Below are positions 8,246-16,672 of a DNA stretch of 64,000 bases, piece by piece. The notes beneath the pieces were generated by a model. It ran no database searches. It worked only from the letters and a program-made list of their open reading frames with translations, and was not told where the DNA came from. Numbering within the stretch: the first letter of the stretch is position 1; each line of letters starts with the position of its first letter. Source of the DNA: Actinomycetales bacterium. GTDB lineage: Bacteria; Actinomycetota; Actinomycetes; S36-B12; UBA5976. Both the position numbers and the translations under genes were made by a program. The DNA lies in the NCBI GenBank assembly GCA_027484085.1, contig JAIXQF010000004.1, positions 836,162-900,161 of the forward strand, in the 5' to 3' direction.

Positions 8246-9433
8246 ATGACAAATACAGCTCCAGCACATACTGCTGCTTCTAGTAACCGAAAGTGGGCCA
8301 TCGGCTTCACCACCGTAGTCGCATTCTTTTTCTTGTTGAACAAGTTCGTACTTCCTGAAGCGTCAGGTCAGGTGCAGAAGTTCTTCAACGCCTGGTTTTC
8401 GCTAACTTCGATGGCAGAAATCATGATCTGGATCCTTATGGCTCTTGGTCTTAACATCATCGTCGGTTACGCCGGTCTTCTGGACCTCGGTTATGTAGCA
8501 TTCTGGGCTCTTGGTGGATACGTAGCCGGCTGGTTGATGTCACCATTCTTGAGTTCTTTCCAGATCAATTTCTTTGGAAATGCGCGCGCAGGTCTCGAGC
8601 AAGGTATCCACTTCCATGTCTTCTTGGTTCTGATTCTTGGTGGTGTTTTCACGGCAATCTGGGGAATCATCATTGGTGGACCGACACTTCGCCTTAAGAG
8701 CGATTACCTTGCACTTGTAACCTTGGGATTTGGTGAAATTATCCCGCAGTTCATGCTTAACGGTGCAGACATCGGCGGCCTAAACGTAACCAATGGCTCG
8801 CAAGGTATTGGTGGTCTCGATGACGTAAACCTATTTGGGTATGTCATTGGAACCTTTGCGCTACCTGAAAAGTTCTTGATGGTTTCGTTGATGGCTGGAG
8901 CAATGATTTTCTTCTCAATCCGCCTTCGCGATGGTCGACTGGGCCGCGCCTGGTTGGCAATTCGTGAAGATGAATTAGCTGCCAGCATGATGGGCGTGCC
9001 ATTGTGGCGCACCAAGTTCTACTCCTACGCCATTGGAGCTGTCGGTGGCGGTATCGGTGGTGTAGGTTTCGCAATTCTGGTCGGCGGTGTTTATGCTGAT
9101 CGCTTCAACTTCGTAATCTCGATCATTATCCTTGCCATGGTTGTTCTTGGCGGTATGGGCAATGTCTGGGGTGTAGTGGTTGGCGCGACAGTCCTAGCCT
9201 GGATTAACTCAATTGGTTTGATCCAGGTTGGTGAATTGGTGAACAATTCCTTCGGAACTGACATCAACTTCCCGTCCTACCAGTTCTTATTATTTGGACT
9301 TCTATTGGTTCTTATGATGCTGTTCCGTCGTGAAGGATTTATTCCTGAAGCGCGGATCCGCATGGTTATGAATGAAGAGAAGACTGAGGATCTAGATAAA
9401 GTTTCCGACGAGACAAAGATTGCGAGCAACTAA
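8246..9433 (+). CDS. livM: Branched-chain amino-acid ABC transporter permease LivM
   Basis: Second permease of the importer, 395 residues, strongly hydrophobic. The family core appears as ALGLNIIVGYAGLLDLGYVAFWALGGYVAG, then GPTLRLKSDYLALVTLGFGEI, GRAWLAIREDELAASMMGV (EAA-like coupling loop) and GMGNVWGVVVGATVLAW. ATG 8246 follows the livH stop by one base, with AGAGAAGG upstream inside livH; the longer frame into livH is a shadow. The C-terminus is charged (EEKTEDLDKVSDETK) and probably cytoplasmic. Confidence 0.94.
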   Translation: MTNTAPAHTAASSNRKWAIGFTTVVAFFFLLNKFVLPEASGQVQKFFNAWFSLTSMAEIMIWILMALGLNIIVGYAGLLDLGYVAFWALGGYVAGWLMSPFLSSFQINFFGNARAGLEQGIHFHVFLVLILGGVFTAIWGIIIGGPTLRLKSDYLALVTLGFGEIIPQFMLNGADIGGLNVTNGSQGIGGLDDVNLFGYVIGTFALPEKFLMVSLMAGAMIFFSIRLRDGRLGRAWLAIREDELAASMMGVPLWRTKFYSYAIGAVGGGIGGVGFAILVGGVYADRFNFVISIIILAMVVLGGMGNVWGVVVGATVLAWINSIGLIQVGELVNNSFGTDINFPSYQFLLFGLLLVLMMLFRREGFIPEARIRMVMNEEKTEDLDKVSDETKIASN

Positions 9434-9435
9434 GT

Positions 9436-10230
9436 ATGAGTCTTGATGGTAGAGCAGTACTAGATGCTCAGGATATTCGAGTTGAATTCGGTGGCTTGGT
9501 AGCTGTTGACGATGTTTCATTCACAATCCCAGAAGGGTCGATCGTCTCGTTGATCGGACCTAACGGCGCAGGAAAGACAACATTCTTTAACGTACTTACC
9601 GGCCTATACAAGCCAACAAGTGGCGCGGTCATTTTTGACAACGTCGAAATTACCGGCGACCCAGTTCACGAAATCGCTGATGGCGGTTTGGCTAGAACTT
9701 TCCAGAACATTCGCCTGTTTGGTCTCATGACCGCTCAGGAAAATGTCATGGTTGCTATGCATTCAAAGATGAAGGCTGGCGTATTTGCAACTATCTTCCG
9801 CACCAAAAAGCAGAAAGCAGAAGAGGCAGAAGCTCGCCGCTTTGCGCAGGAGCTTTTGGATTACGTTGGCATTGGGGGCGTAACTAACGAATACGCTCGT
9901 AACCTTTCATACGGTGATCAGCGTCGTCTTGAGGTAGCTCGTGCACTTGCGTTGCGACCAAAGGTCTTGTTGCTTGATGAGCCAACAGCGGGTATGAACC
10001 CAAATGAGTCCGCAGCATTTGTGGATTTCGTTCGTAAGTTAAAAGCCGACAAAAACATCAGCATTTTGTTGATTGAACATGACATGAGCGTTGTCATGCA
10101 GGTCTCAGAGCGCATCACGGTTCTAGATCAAGGTCAAAAGATCGCTGAAGGAACACCGGCTGAAATTAAGTCGAACCCACGAGTAATTGAAGCCTATTTA
10201 GGCAAGAGCGGATCGGAGGCGAGCAAGTAA
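9436..10230 (+). CDS. livG: Branched-chain amino-acid ABC transporter ATPase LivG
   Basis: Cytoplasmic ATPase powering LivHM. The 264-residue protein carries Walker A GPNGAGKTTFFNVLTG, the Q-loop region ARTFQNIRLF, the signature LSYGDQRRLEVARAL (LivG-typical Y in place of the second G) and Walker B VLLLDEPTAGMNP with the switch histidine in IEHDMSVVM. It starts 2 bases after livM and its stop shares one base with the livF start, so the four distal genes are one translational unit. Confidence 0.95.
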   Translation: MSLDGRAVLDAQDIRVEFGGLVAVDDVSFTIPEGSIVSLIGPNGAGKTTFFNVLTGLYKPTSGAVIFDNVEITGDPVHEIADGGLARTFQNIRLFGLMTAQENVMVAMHSKMKAGVFATIFRTKKQKAEEAEARRFAQELLDYVGIGGVTNEYARNLSYGDQRRLEVARALALRPKVLLLDEPTAGMNPNESAAFVDFVRKLKADKNISILLIEHDMSVVMQVSERITVLDQGQKIAEGTPAEIKSNPRVIEAYLGKSGSEASK

Positions 10231-10958
10231 TGGCACGTTTAAACACTCCTGCAATGCTCAAGATAAATGACATCACCGTTGGCTATGGAGCAATCACAGC
10301 TGTAAAGGGTTTGACCCTTGAAGTTCGCGAAGGCGAAATTGTTTCACTGATTGGGTCAAATGGTGCTGGTAAGTCCACCACGCTTAGAACCGTCAGCGGT
10401 CTACTTAAGCCAAAGTCAGGCAACATCGAGTTCCTGGGCGAAAAGATCGACGGCATTGCTGGTCACGAAATTGTGGCCAAGGGTATTTGCCACTCACCAG
10501 AAGGTCGTCGCATTTTCCCAAAAATGACTGTTGACGAGAACCTGGATTTAGGTGCATACCTACGTAAGGATTCGGCTGCTGTTAAGGAAACTCGCGATCA
10601 CGTATTGCAACTATTCCCACGCTTGCAGGAACGAATCAACCAAAAGGCAGGAACTATGTCCGGCGGCGAGCAACAGATGCTTGCGGTTGGTCGTGCCTTG
10701 ATGGGTAATCCAAAGCTATTGATTTTGGATGAACCTTCAATGGGACTTGCTCCAGTGCTTGTGGATCTAATCTTTGAAACAATCGAAGAGATCCGTAAGT
10801 CAGGCGTGACCATCCTTTTGGTGGAGCAAAACGCGCTGGCTGCATTGCGAATTGCTGACTACGCCTACGTACTTGAATCAGGCCACCTAAAGCTTGAGGG
10901 TGATGGTTCTAAGTTGGCTGATGATCCAGCTATTGCCCAGGCTTACCTAGGCGGATAG
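10230..10958 (+). CDS. livF: Branched-chain amino-acid ABC transporter ATPase LivF
   Basis: Second ATPase of the importer, 242 residues. Motifs: Walker A GSNGAGKSTTLRTVSG, the LivF-specific GICHSPEGRRIFPKMTV, signature MSGGEQQMLAVGRAL, Walker B LLILDEPSMGLAP and switch VEQNALAAL. ATG 10230 overlaps the livG TAA by one base, with CGGAGG upstream; ATG 10254 would also keep the whole domain. It ends the operon, with a strong terminator 12 bases downstream. Confidence 0.95.
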   Translation: MARLNTPAMLKINDITVGYGAITAVKGLTLEVREGEIVSLIGSNGAGKSTTLRTVSGLLKPKSGNIEFLGEKIDGIAGHEIVAKGICHSPEGRRIFPKMTVDENLDLGAYLRKDSAAVKETRDHVLQLFPRLQERINQKAGTMSGGEQQMLAVGRALMGNPKLLILDEPSMGLAPVLVDLIFETIEEIRKSGVTILLVEQNALAALRIADYAYVLESGHLKLEGDGSKLADDPAIAQAYLGG

Positions 10959-10970
10959 TTAACTTCAATA

Positions 10971-11000
10971 AAAAAGGCCCCGATGATTCGGGGCCTTTTT
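10971..11000 (+). terminator. Bidirectional intrinsic terminator livF / DUF554
   Basis: 13-bp perfect stem 10971-10983 / 10988-11000 (AAAAAGGCCCCGA with TCGGGGCCTTTTT), loop TGAT, and T-runs on both strands. It can end both the liv operon and the leftward DUF554 transcript. Confidence 0.93.
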
Positions 11001-11014
11001 TATTTCTAAGTTCC

Positions 11015-11740
11015 TCAGGAAACGAGAGCTGTTAATACTGGAGCAACTACAAGTGCCGGCAGCATGTTCCCAACCGGGATTTGCCTGATGTTCAACAGCC
11101 GGAGTGAAATTCCCAGGATAAGCAGACCACCAGTAGCGCTGAGCATCAGAACTTGAACCTCCGACATGAAATTGCCCAATACGAAACCTAGGGCTGTCAG
11201 CGAACCTTGAAATACCAGAATTGTTAAGGCGGAAGCAGCTACACCCCAACCAAAAACCGATGCAAATGCAATGGCGGCAAAGAAGTCCAGAGTCGATTTA
11301 AGAACCAGGATTTCATTGCCGCCGCCAAGGCCGTCAGTAATCGGGCCGAGTACAGACATTGCACCAACGCAGAACAGCAGCGAGGCGGCAACGAAGCCTT
11401 CTGTGAATTTAGAGGAGCCATCACTGGAAAATCTTGATTTAAGGCGGTCTCCAGCTTGCTCAAGGCGCTCTTCGATCTGCATCGCAGTTCCTAGCATTCC
11501 GCCAACTACGACACTTGCTAGAACAATTAGTACTGGCCAGCCAGGACCAAGGGTTTTCTCAAGCAGGGGATTGGTTATCGAGGCACAGGTGAGGACAGCA
11601 ATCATCCCAGTCACCAGACCTAGGCCATCGGTAACAACGTCACGAATCTTTTCATTAAGCCTATGGGCAATGAAAACACCTAAAGTTGAGCCAATAAGCA
11701 CAGCAACGATGTTGATTGCGGTTCCAGATCCAATAAACAA
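11015..11740 (-). CDS. DUF554 family membrane protein
   Basis: 241-residue polytopic protein of the DUF554 (YdfK/YqgA-like) family, whose function is not established. The N-terminus MFIGSGTAINIVAVLIGSTLGVFIAHRLNEKIRDVVTDGLGLVTG is characteristic; further hydrophobic segments include LGPGWPVLIVLASVVVGGMLG, ASLLFCVGAMSVLGPI and the C-terminal ATGGLLILGISLRLL. The start is TTG 11740 with AAAGG about 8 bases upstream on the minus strand. It is read toward livF and shares the bidirectional terminator. It lies downstream of the thioesterase gene on the same strand (37-base gap). Confidence 0.85.
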   Translation of the reverse strand: MFIGSGTAINIVAVLIGSTLGVFIAHRLNEKIRDVVTDGLGLVTGMIAVLTCASITNPLLEKTLGPGWPVLIVLASVVVGGMLGTAMQIEERLEQAGDRLKSRFSSDGSSKFTEGFVAASLLFCVGAMSVLGPITDGLGGGNEILVLKSTLDFFAAIAFASVFGWGVAASALTILVFQGSLTALGFVLGNFMSEVQVLMLSATGGLLILGISLRLLNIRQIPVGNMLPALVVAPVLTALVS

Positions 11741-11777
11741 GTACTTAACCTTTCAGAGGTAAGAAGCGAAGGGAAGT

Positions 11778-12185
11778 TTAGGTAAGGTCGCGCAACAGGC
11801 AAGTCAGGCGAGCTGTGCAGATTCGCTTTTCTCGCTCGTCAGTTATGACAATTTCATAAACTGCAATAGTTCTGCCGAGGCTCAGCGGTGTTGCCGTTCC
11901 AGTAACAAGGCCACTGGTTGCACTTCTGTGATGGGTGCCATTGATGTCGATCCCAACAACGCTGCGGGTTGGTCCGGCATGTAGGTGCGCACCGACTGAA
12001 CCCAAAGTTTCCGCTAGTGCCATCGAAGCGCCACCATTGAGTAATCCAAAGGGTTGGGTATTACCTTCAACGGGCATGTGCCCGACAACCTTGTTGGCTG
12101 TGGCAAAACTAACGGTAATTCCCATTCTTTCGGCCATTGCGCCAATCGCTATGTCGCTGGCTTGGTTCTCTTGGTTAGAGCTCAT
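11778..12185 (-). CDS. Hotdog-fold thioesterase (PaaI/YbgC-like)
   Basis: 135-residue protein with the hotdog acyl-CoA thioesterase core: FGLLNGGASMALAETLGSVGA (catalytic-loop HGG-type motif here NGG), the strand VVGIDINGTHHRSATSGLVTGTATPLSLGRTIAVYEI, and ICTARLTCLL. Family members hydrolyse acyl-CoA; the substrate is unknown. In mycobacteria a homologous gene also lies divergent to polA, so the arrangement is old. On the minus strand GAGGGG sits about 6 bases before the ATG. The intergenic space to polA is 23 bases and holds both control regions. Confidence 0.85.
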   Translation of the reverse strand: MSSNQENQASDIAIGAMAERMGITVSFATANKVVGHMPVEGNTQPFGLLNGGASMALAETLGSVGAHLHAGPTRSVVGIDINGTHHRSATSGLVTGTATPLSLGRTIAVYEIVITDEREKRICTARLTCLLRDLT

Positions 12186-12196
12186 GGATACCCCTC

Positions 12197-12202
12197 TAGG
12201 AT
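12197..12202 (+). promoter_or_regulatory. -10 hexamer of a putative leaderless polA promoter
   Basis: TAGGAT followed by 6 bases and the polA GTG at 12209. It abuts the minus-strand ribosome site of the thioesterase gene, so the two genes share a 23-base divergent region. Confidence 0.55.
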
Positions 12203-12208
12203 CGTTAC

Positions 12209-14971
12209 GTGGCCGATACTTCTAAGTTTCTCATTTTGGACGGCCACTCGCTTGCCTATCGAGCGTTTCATGGTCTGCCAGTTGAAAACTTTGCCACAAG
12301 TTCGGGTCAACATACCAATGCCGTCTACGGATTCGTTTCTATGCTGGTTAATGTTCTGAAGGATCAGCAACCAACTCATCTTGTGGTCGCCTTTGACGTT
12401 TCTCGGCAAACGTTTCGGAGTGAACGCTATCCGGACTACAAAGCGACCCGCGCAAAGTCTCCGCCAGAGTTCAAGGGTCAAGTTGAACTGATTAAGCAAG
12501 TTCTTGAGTCACTCAACATTGCCGTGGTTACAGCAGATGGTTTCGAAGCTGACGACATACTTGCCACGCTGGCCAAGAGTTGCGACTTCCCGGTCAGCAT
12601 AGTTAGTGGGGATCGCGACTCATTCCAGTTAATTGATGAGCGAGTAACGATTCTCTATCCGCGAAAAGGCATGTCTGATTTAGTTAACATGACTCCGGAT
12701 GCAGTCTTCGAAAAGTATGGTGTCACGCCAAAGCAGTACCGATCTCTTGCCGCTCTCGTTGGAGAAAGTAGCGATAACCTACCTGGTGTTCCCGGAGTCG
12801 GTCCTAAAACTGCAGCTAAATGGATTGCGGAATTTGGCGAACTCGAAAAGATACTTTCTGTTGCTGACTCCATTAGCGGAAAAGTTGGCGAGGCTTTAAG
12901 AGCCCACATAGAGCAAGTAAAGCTGAACTATGAATTGAATCGACTGGTTGAGGATGCTCCGATAGATCGAGCTATCGAGAACTACGCGAAACGGGACTAC
13001 GACGCAAGTGTGGTGCACGCGACTTTAGATGCTCTGGAATTCTCAGCTCTCCGACCTCGGTTGTTTTCAGCTTGGCCGAGTGGAAAGTCTGTAACGTCAG
13101 AGGCTTCTACCCAAGGCAAGGCAAGTGTTGCACCTAAGTCCAAAGCAACAGCCTCTAGAGCCAACTCAGCAGACGCTGCTACCGCCTCTGGTTCTAGTGC
13201 AGCGGATGTTGAGAGTGAAGGGTTCAACGTTGTAACGAAGAAGGTAGCCGAAGCAGAACTTGGTAAGTGGTTAAAAGCTCAGAAGGAAGCTGTTGCCGTA
13301 GCAGTGTCAGGAAATTGGGGAAGTGGCTCTGGACTTGTTGACGCTATTGCCTTTGTAAATGCGGCTGGCGATTCTGTTTGGTGCACGCCTGTTGAAGGTG
13401 GGGACACGCTCTCACAATGGTTGGCCGGGCCTGCGCAAAAGATTCTTCACGACGCAAAAGGTCCAATGCTTGCGCTTAATGCAATGGGCTCGCCACTTAA
13501 CTCCGTTGTCTTTGATACCGCGATAGCTTCGTATTTGGTTTCCCCAGGTGGTCGAAACTTTGAGTTATCCGATCTAGCCCTTCGCTACCTCGGAAAGACG
13601 CTAGACGCAGACTCATCGGGTGCAAGTGCTCAACTTTCATTGGATTCGTCGTTAGAGATTTCAGGCGATTACTTGGCTAAAGCGGCTCGAGCAACCTTGG
13701 ACTTAAGCGAGTTCTTAAAGCTGGAACTGCAATCACGGGGCGGTCAGAATCTTTTTGACCAAGTTGAGATGCCGTTGGTGCCGCTTTTAGCCGAGATGGA
13801 AGCTTATGGAATTGCAGTCGATGCCAAGGCACTAAAGAAGCTAGAGGATAGTTTTGATGCCGATGCCTCACAAGCGGTTAAGCAAGCGCATGATTCCGTG
13901 GGGCATGAATTTAATCTTGGATCTCCAAAGCAGCTCCAGGAAGTGCTCTTTGAAGAACGAGGATTGCCCAAGACGAAAAAGATCAAAACGGGTTACACAA
14001 CGGATGCTGAATCTTTACTTGGTCTACTTGCGAAGTTCCCAGACGATGAGTTGCTCACGGCATTACTTAGATATCGCGAAGTTATAAAACTTAAGCAAAC
14101 GGTCACCGGTTTGTTAGCCACAGTTCGTGAAGACGGTCGAATCCACACCAGTTTTAATCAGATGGTTGCTGCTACTGGTCGACTATCTAGTACTGAACCT
14201 AACTTGCAAAACATTCCAATTCGAACCAACGAGGGCTTTGCAATTCGGGGTACATTTGTTGTTGGTAGAGATTTTGAAACTCTTCTTACAGCGGACTACA
14301 GCCAAATTGAATTAAGAGTTATGGCCCACCTGTCTAACGATCCAGGTCTCATTGCCGCACTGAAAACTGGCGAAGATTTGCACACCACGGTCGGCTCCCA
14401 GGTATTTGGAGTTCCTCCGGAGAAAGTTGATGCAGACATGCGCCGACAAATTAAGGCAATGTCTTATGGCTTGGCTTATGGATTGTCTGCTTATGGCCTC
14501 GCACAACAATTGAGTATTGGTAACGATCAAGCAAAATCCTTGATGAACACCTACTTCGAGAGATTTGGTGGCGTGCGCGACTATCTAGCCAACGTAGTTG
14601 TTGAGGCGCGGAAACTTGGCTACACCGAGTCGATTATGGGACGCAGGCGTTACCTTCCAGATCTAAATAGCGATAACCGACAGCTTCGAGAAATGGCAGA
14701 ACGGATGGCACTCAATGCTCCGATTCAAGGTTCTGCAGCTGACTTGGTAAAGGTGGCAATGCTTCAAGTTGATGCTGCTCTCAAGGCTGCTGGCGTCAAA
14801 TCCCGACTACTCCTGCAGGTTCACGACGAACTAGTTATTGAAGTCGCTAAGGGTGAACTCGAACAAGTAACTGAGCTAGTAGTTGAAAACATGCGATCAG
14901 TAGGGCAATTATCGGTTCCAATGGAGGTTTCAACCGGAATTGGTACCTCATGGGCTAGTGCGGGTCACTAA
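12209..14971 (+). CDS. polA: DNA polymerase I
   Basis: Repair and Okazaki-fragment polymerase, 920 residues. Residues 1-290 form the 5'-nuclease domain (LILDGHSLAYRAFHGLP, DGFEADDILATLA, GDRDSFQLI, GVPGVGPKTAAKWI). A low-complexity Ala/Ser linker spans about 295-335. The 3'-5' exonuclease-like domain (about 340-530) lacks the DxE catalytic motif: the equivalent strand reads VAVAVSGNWGSG, so proofreading is probably lost, as in other actinobacterial PolA. The polymerase domain has motif A DYSQIELRVM (Asp about 696), the O-helix RRQIKAMSYGLAYG with Tyr where E. coli has Phe762, and motif C VHDELVIEV. Confidence 0.97.
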   Translation: MADTSKFLILDGHSLAYRAFHGLPVENFATSSGQHTNAVYGFVSMLVNVLKDQQPTHLVVAFDVSRQTFRSERYPDYKATRAKSPPEFKGQVELIKQVLESLNIAVVTADGFEADDILATLAKSCDFPVSIVSGDRDSFQLIDERVTILYPRKGMSDLVNMTPDAVFEKYGVTPKQYRSLAALVGESSDNLPGVPGVGPKTAAKWIAEFGELEKILSVADSISGKVGEALRAHIEQVKLNYELNRLVEDAPIDRAIENYAKRDYDASVVHATLDALEFSALRPRLFSAWPSGKSVTSEASTQGKASVAPKSKATASRANSADAATASGSSAADVESEGFNVVTKKVAEAELGKWLKAQKEAVAVAVSGNWGSGSGLVDAIAFVNAAGDSVWCTPVEGGDTLSQWLAGPAQKILHDAKGPMLALNAMGSPLNSVVFDTAIASYLVSPGGRNFELSDLALRYLGKTLDADSSGASAQLSLDSSLEISGDYLAKAARATLDLSEFLKLELQSRGGQNLFDQVEMPLVPLLAEMEAYGIAVDAKALKKLEDSFDADASQAVKQAHDSVGHEFNLGSPKQLQEVLFEERGLPKTKKIKTGYTTDAESLLGLLAKFPDDELLTALLRYREVIKLKQTVTGLLATVREDGRIHTSFNQMVAATGRLSSTEPNLQNIPIRTNEGFAIRGTFVVGRDFETLLTADYSQIELRVMAHLSNDPGLIAALKTGEDLHTTVGSQVFGVPPEKVDADMRRQIKAMSYGLAYGLSAYGLAQQLSIGNDQAKSLMNTYFERFGGVRDYLANVVVEARKLGYTESIMGRRRYLPDLNSDNRQLREMAERMALNAPIQGSAADLVKVAMLQVDAALKAAGVKSRLLLQVHDELVIEVAKGELEQVTELVVENMRSVGQLSVPMEVSTGIGTSWASAGH

Positions 14972-14997
14972 ACCCATTGAAAACAGGCATATCGGTT

Positions 14998-15026
14998 TTG
15001 ACCCAGCAATAGTAGGTGCCTATCCT
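14998..15026 (+). promoter_or_regulatory. rpsA promoter
   Basis: TTGACC (14998-15003), exact 17-base spacer, TATCCT (15021-15026). Expected start near 15033, giving an approximately 97-base leader before ATG 15130. It is one of the few places here with a recognisable -35 box, fitting a strongly expressed ribosomal protein gene. The remaining bases between polA and rpsA hold no gene. Confidence 0.65.
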
Positions 15027-15129
15027 TAGAAGGTTGCCATTTGCCCAAGGACAGACCTAGCTCCACGGGATCCGCAAGGAAAGAATGCAACATCCGCACT
15101 ATTTCTATCCGCATCGAGGCAATAACTTA

Positions 15130-16581
15130 ATGACTGTCACTACTGACAAGAGCAATTTCTCAACCGTCGACGATTTCGCATCAGCCGAAGAATTTATGGC
15201 CGCAGTCGACGCCACAATTAAGCCATTCAATGATGGAGACATCGTCGAAGGCATCGTAGTAAAAGTTAGCCGGGACGAAGTTCTCGTCGACATCGGCTAC
15301 AAGACCGAAGGAATTATCCCTTCACGTGAACTAAGCATCAAGCACGACATCGATCCCAACGAAGTTGTAACAGTTGGCGACGTAATCGAAGCGCTAGTTC
15401 TTCAGAAGGAAGATAAAGAAGGTCAACTTATTCTTTCCAAGAAGCGCGCACAGTACGAACGCGCCTGGGGATCGATTGAAAAGATCAAGGAAGAAGATGG
15501 CGTCGTAACCGGCACCGTCATCGAAGTCGTAAAGGGCGGCTTGATCATGGACATCGGACTTCGCGGCTTCTTGCCAGCTTCACTTGTTGAAATGCGCCGA
15601 GTACGCGATCTTGCTCCGTACATTGGCAAGCAAATTGAAGCAAAAATCATTGAGCTAGATAAGAATCGCAACAACGTTGTGCTTTCTCGTCGCGCTTACC
15701 TTGAGCAGTCACAGAGTGCGGTTCGCCACGGCTTCTTGAATCAACTTGAAAAGGGTCAGATCCGTAAGGGTGTTGTATCCAGCATTGTTAACTTTGGTGC
15801 ATTCGTTGATCTTGGCGGCGTTGACGGATTGGTTCACGTTTCTGAACTTTCATGGGAGCACGTTGACCATCCATCCAAGGTTGTCGAAGTAGGACAAGAA
15901 GTTACTGTCGAAGTTCTTGAAGTTGATTTCGATCGCGAACGCGTTTCGCTGTCGTTGAAGTCAACCCAGGAAGATCCATGGCAGCACTTCGCTCGAACAC
16001 ACACAATGGGACAGGTTGTTCCTGGTGAAGTTACCAAACTGGTTCCATTTGGTGCTTTTGTTCGCGTAAGCGATGGCATCGAAGGTCTGGTCCACATTTC
16101 TGAACTAGCTGGCCGCCATGTTGAAATTCCAGAACAGGTTGTTCAGGTTGGCGATTCAACATTCGTAAAGGTAATCGACATCGATCTTGAGCGTCGTCGC
16201 ATCTCACTTTCATTGCGTCAAGCAAATGAAGATGTAGATTCCGATGAAACCGATTCATTCGATGCTGGCCTATACGGAATGAACCAGTACGACGAAAATG
16301 GAAACTACATCTACCCAGAAGGCTTCGACCCAGATACCAACGAATGGTTGCCGGGACATGAAGAGAAGAAGGCCGAATGGGAAGCTCAGTACGCTGCAGC
16401 ACATGCCAAGTGGGAAGCACACAAGCTTGCCGTTGGTGAATCCAAGAAAGCGGATGCAGCTGCAAATGCAGATTCAGAAGTTCCAACTTCCTACTCTGGT
16501 GAAAGTACCTCAGAAGGAACCCTTGCAGACGATGCAGGACTTCAGGCACTTCGATCAGAATTGGCCGACAAAGCCGAATAG
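15130..16581 (+). CDS. rpsA: 30S ribosomal protein S1
   Basis: RNA-binding ribosomal protein with four S1 OB-fold repeats, the actinobacterial size class (483 residues). Repeats begin near GDIVEGIVVKVSRDEVLVDIGYKTEG, GVVTGTVIEVVKGGLIMDIGLRGF, GQIRKGVVSSIVNFGAFVDLGG and GQVVPGEVTKLVPFGAFVRVSDG. The C-terminal about 100 residues are acidic and non-repeat (EEKKAEWEAQYAAAHAKWEAH). The N-terminus MTVTTDKSNFSTVDDFASAEEFMAAVD matches actinobacterial S1 starts, favouring ATG 15130. An in-frame ATG at 15085 with AAGGA 4 bases upstream would add 15 residues. A strong terminator follows. Confidence 0.96.
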   Translation: MTVTTDKSNFSTVDDFASAEEFMAAVDATIKPFNDGDIVEGIVVKVSRDEVLVDIGYKTEGIIPSRELSIKHDIDPNEVVTVGDVIEALVLQKEDKEGQLILSKKRAQYERAWGSIEKIKEEDGVVTGTVIEVVKGGLIMDIGLRGFLPASLVEMRRVRDLAPYIGKQIEAKIIELDKNRNNVVLSRRAYLEQSQSAVRHGFLNQLEKGQIRKGVVSSIVNFGAFVDLGGVDGLVHVSELSWEHVDHPSKVVEVGQEVTVEVLEVDFDRERVSLSLKSTQEDPWQHFARTHTMGQVVPGEVTKLVPFGAFVRVSDGIEGLVHISELAGRHVEIPEQVVQVGDSTFVKVIDIDLERRRISLSLRQANEDVDSDETDSFDAGLYGMNQYDENGNYIYPEGFDPDTNEWLPGHEEKKAEWEAQYAAAHAKWEAHKLAVGESKKADAAANADSEVPTSYSGESTSEGTLADDAGLQALRSELADKAE

Positions 16582-16591
16582 ATTGCAATAG

Positions 16592-16627
16592 AAAAAGCGG
16601 CTGCCATTAGTTTGGTAGCCGCTTTTT
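16592..16627 (+). terminator. Intrinsic terminator after rpsA
   Basis: 15-bp stem 16592-16606 / 16613-16627 (AAAAAGCGGCTGCCA with TGGTAGCCGCTTTTT, one G-T pair), loop TTAGTT, T-run in the descending arm and TTTC after it. Confidence 0.92.
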
Positions 16628-16660
16628 CGTTTCTAAATGAATGAATAGGGAAGCAGCAAA

Positions 16661-16666
16661 TAGGCT
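16661..16666 (+). promoter_or_regulatory. -10 hexamer of a putative leaderless coaE promoter
   Basis: TAGGCT, then 6 bases, then the coaE GTG at 16673. It follows the rpsA terminator by about 33 bases, so coaE needs its own promoter. Confidence 0.6.
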
Positions 16667-16672
16667 GGATGT

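Noticed and set aside
11271-11762. 163-codon frame antisense to DUF554
   Set aside because: Pro/Ser/Arg-rich shadow of a membrane protein.
15130-16581. Internal repeats of rpsA as mobile or duplicated DNA
   Set aside because: They are the normal S1 domain repeats, diverged at nucleotide level.
16031-16588. 185-codon open frame antisense to rpsA
   Set aside because: His/Leu/Arg-biased translation from the acidic rpsA tail; covers the whole conserved gene end.
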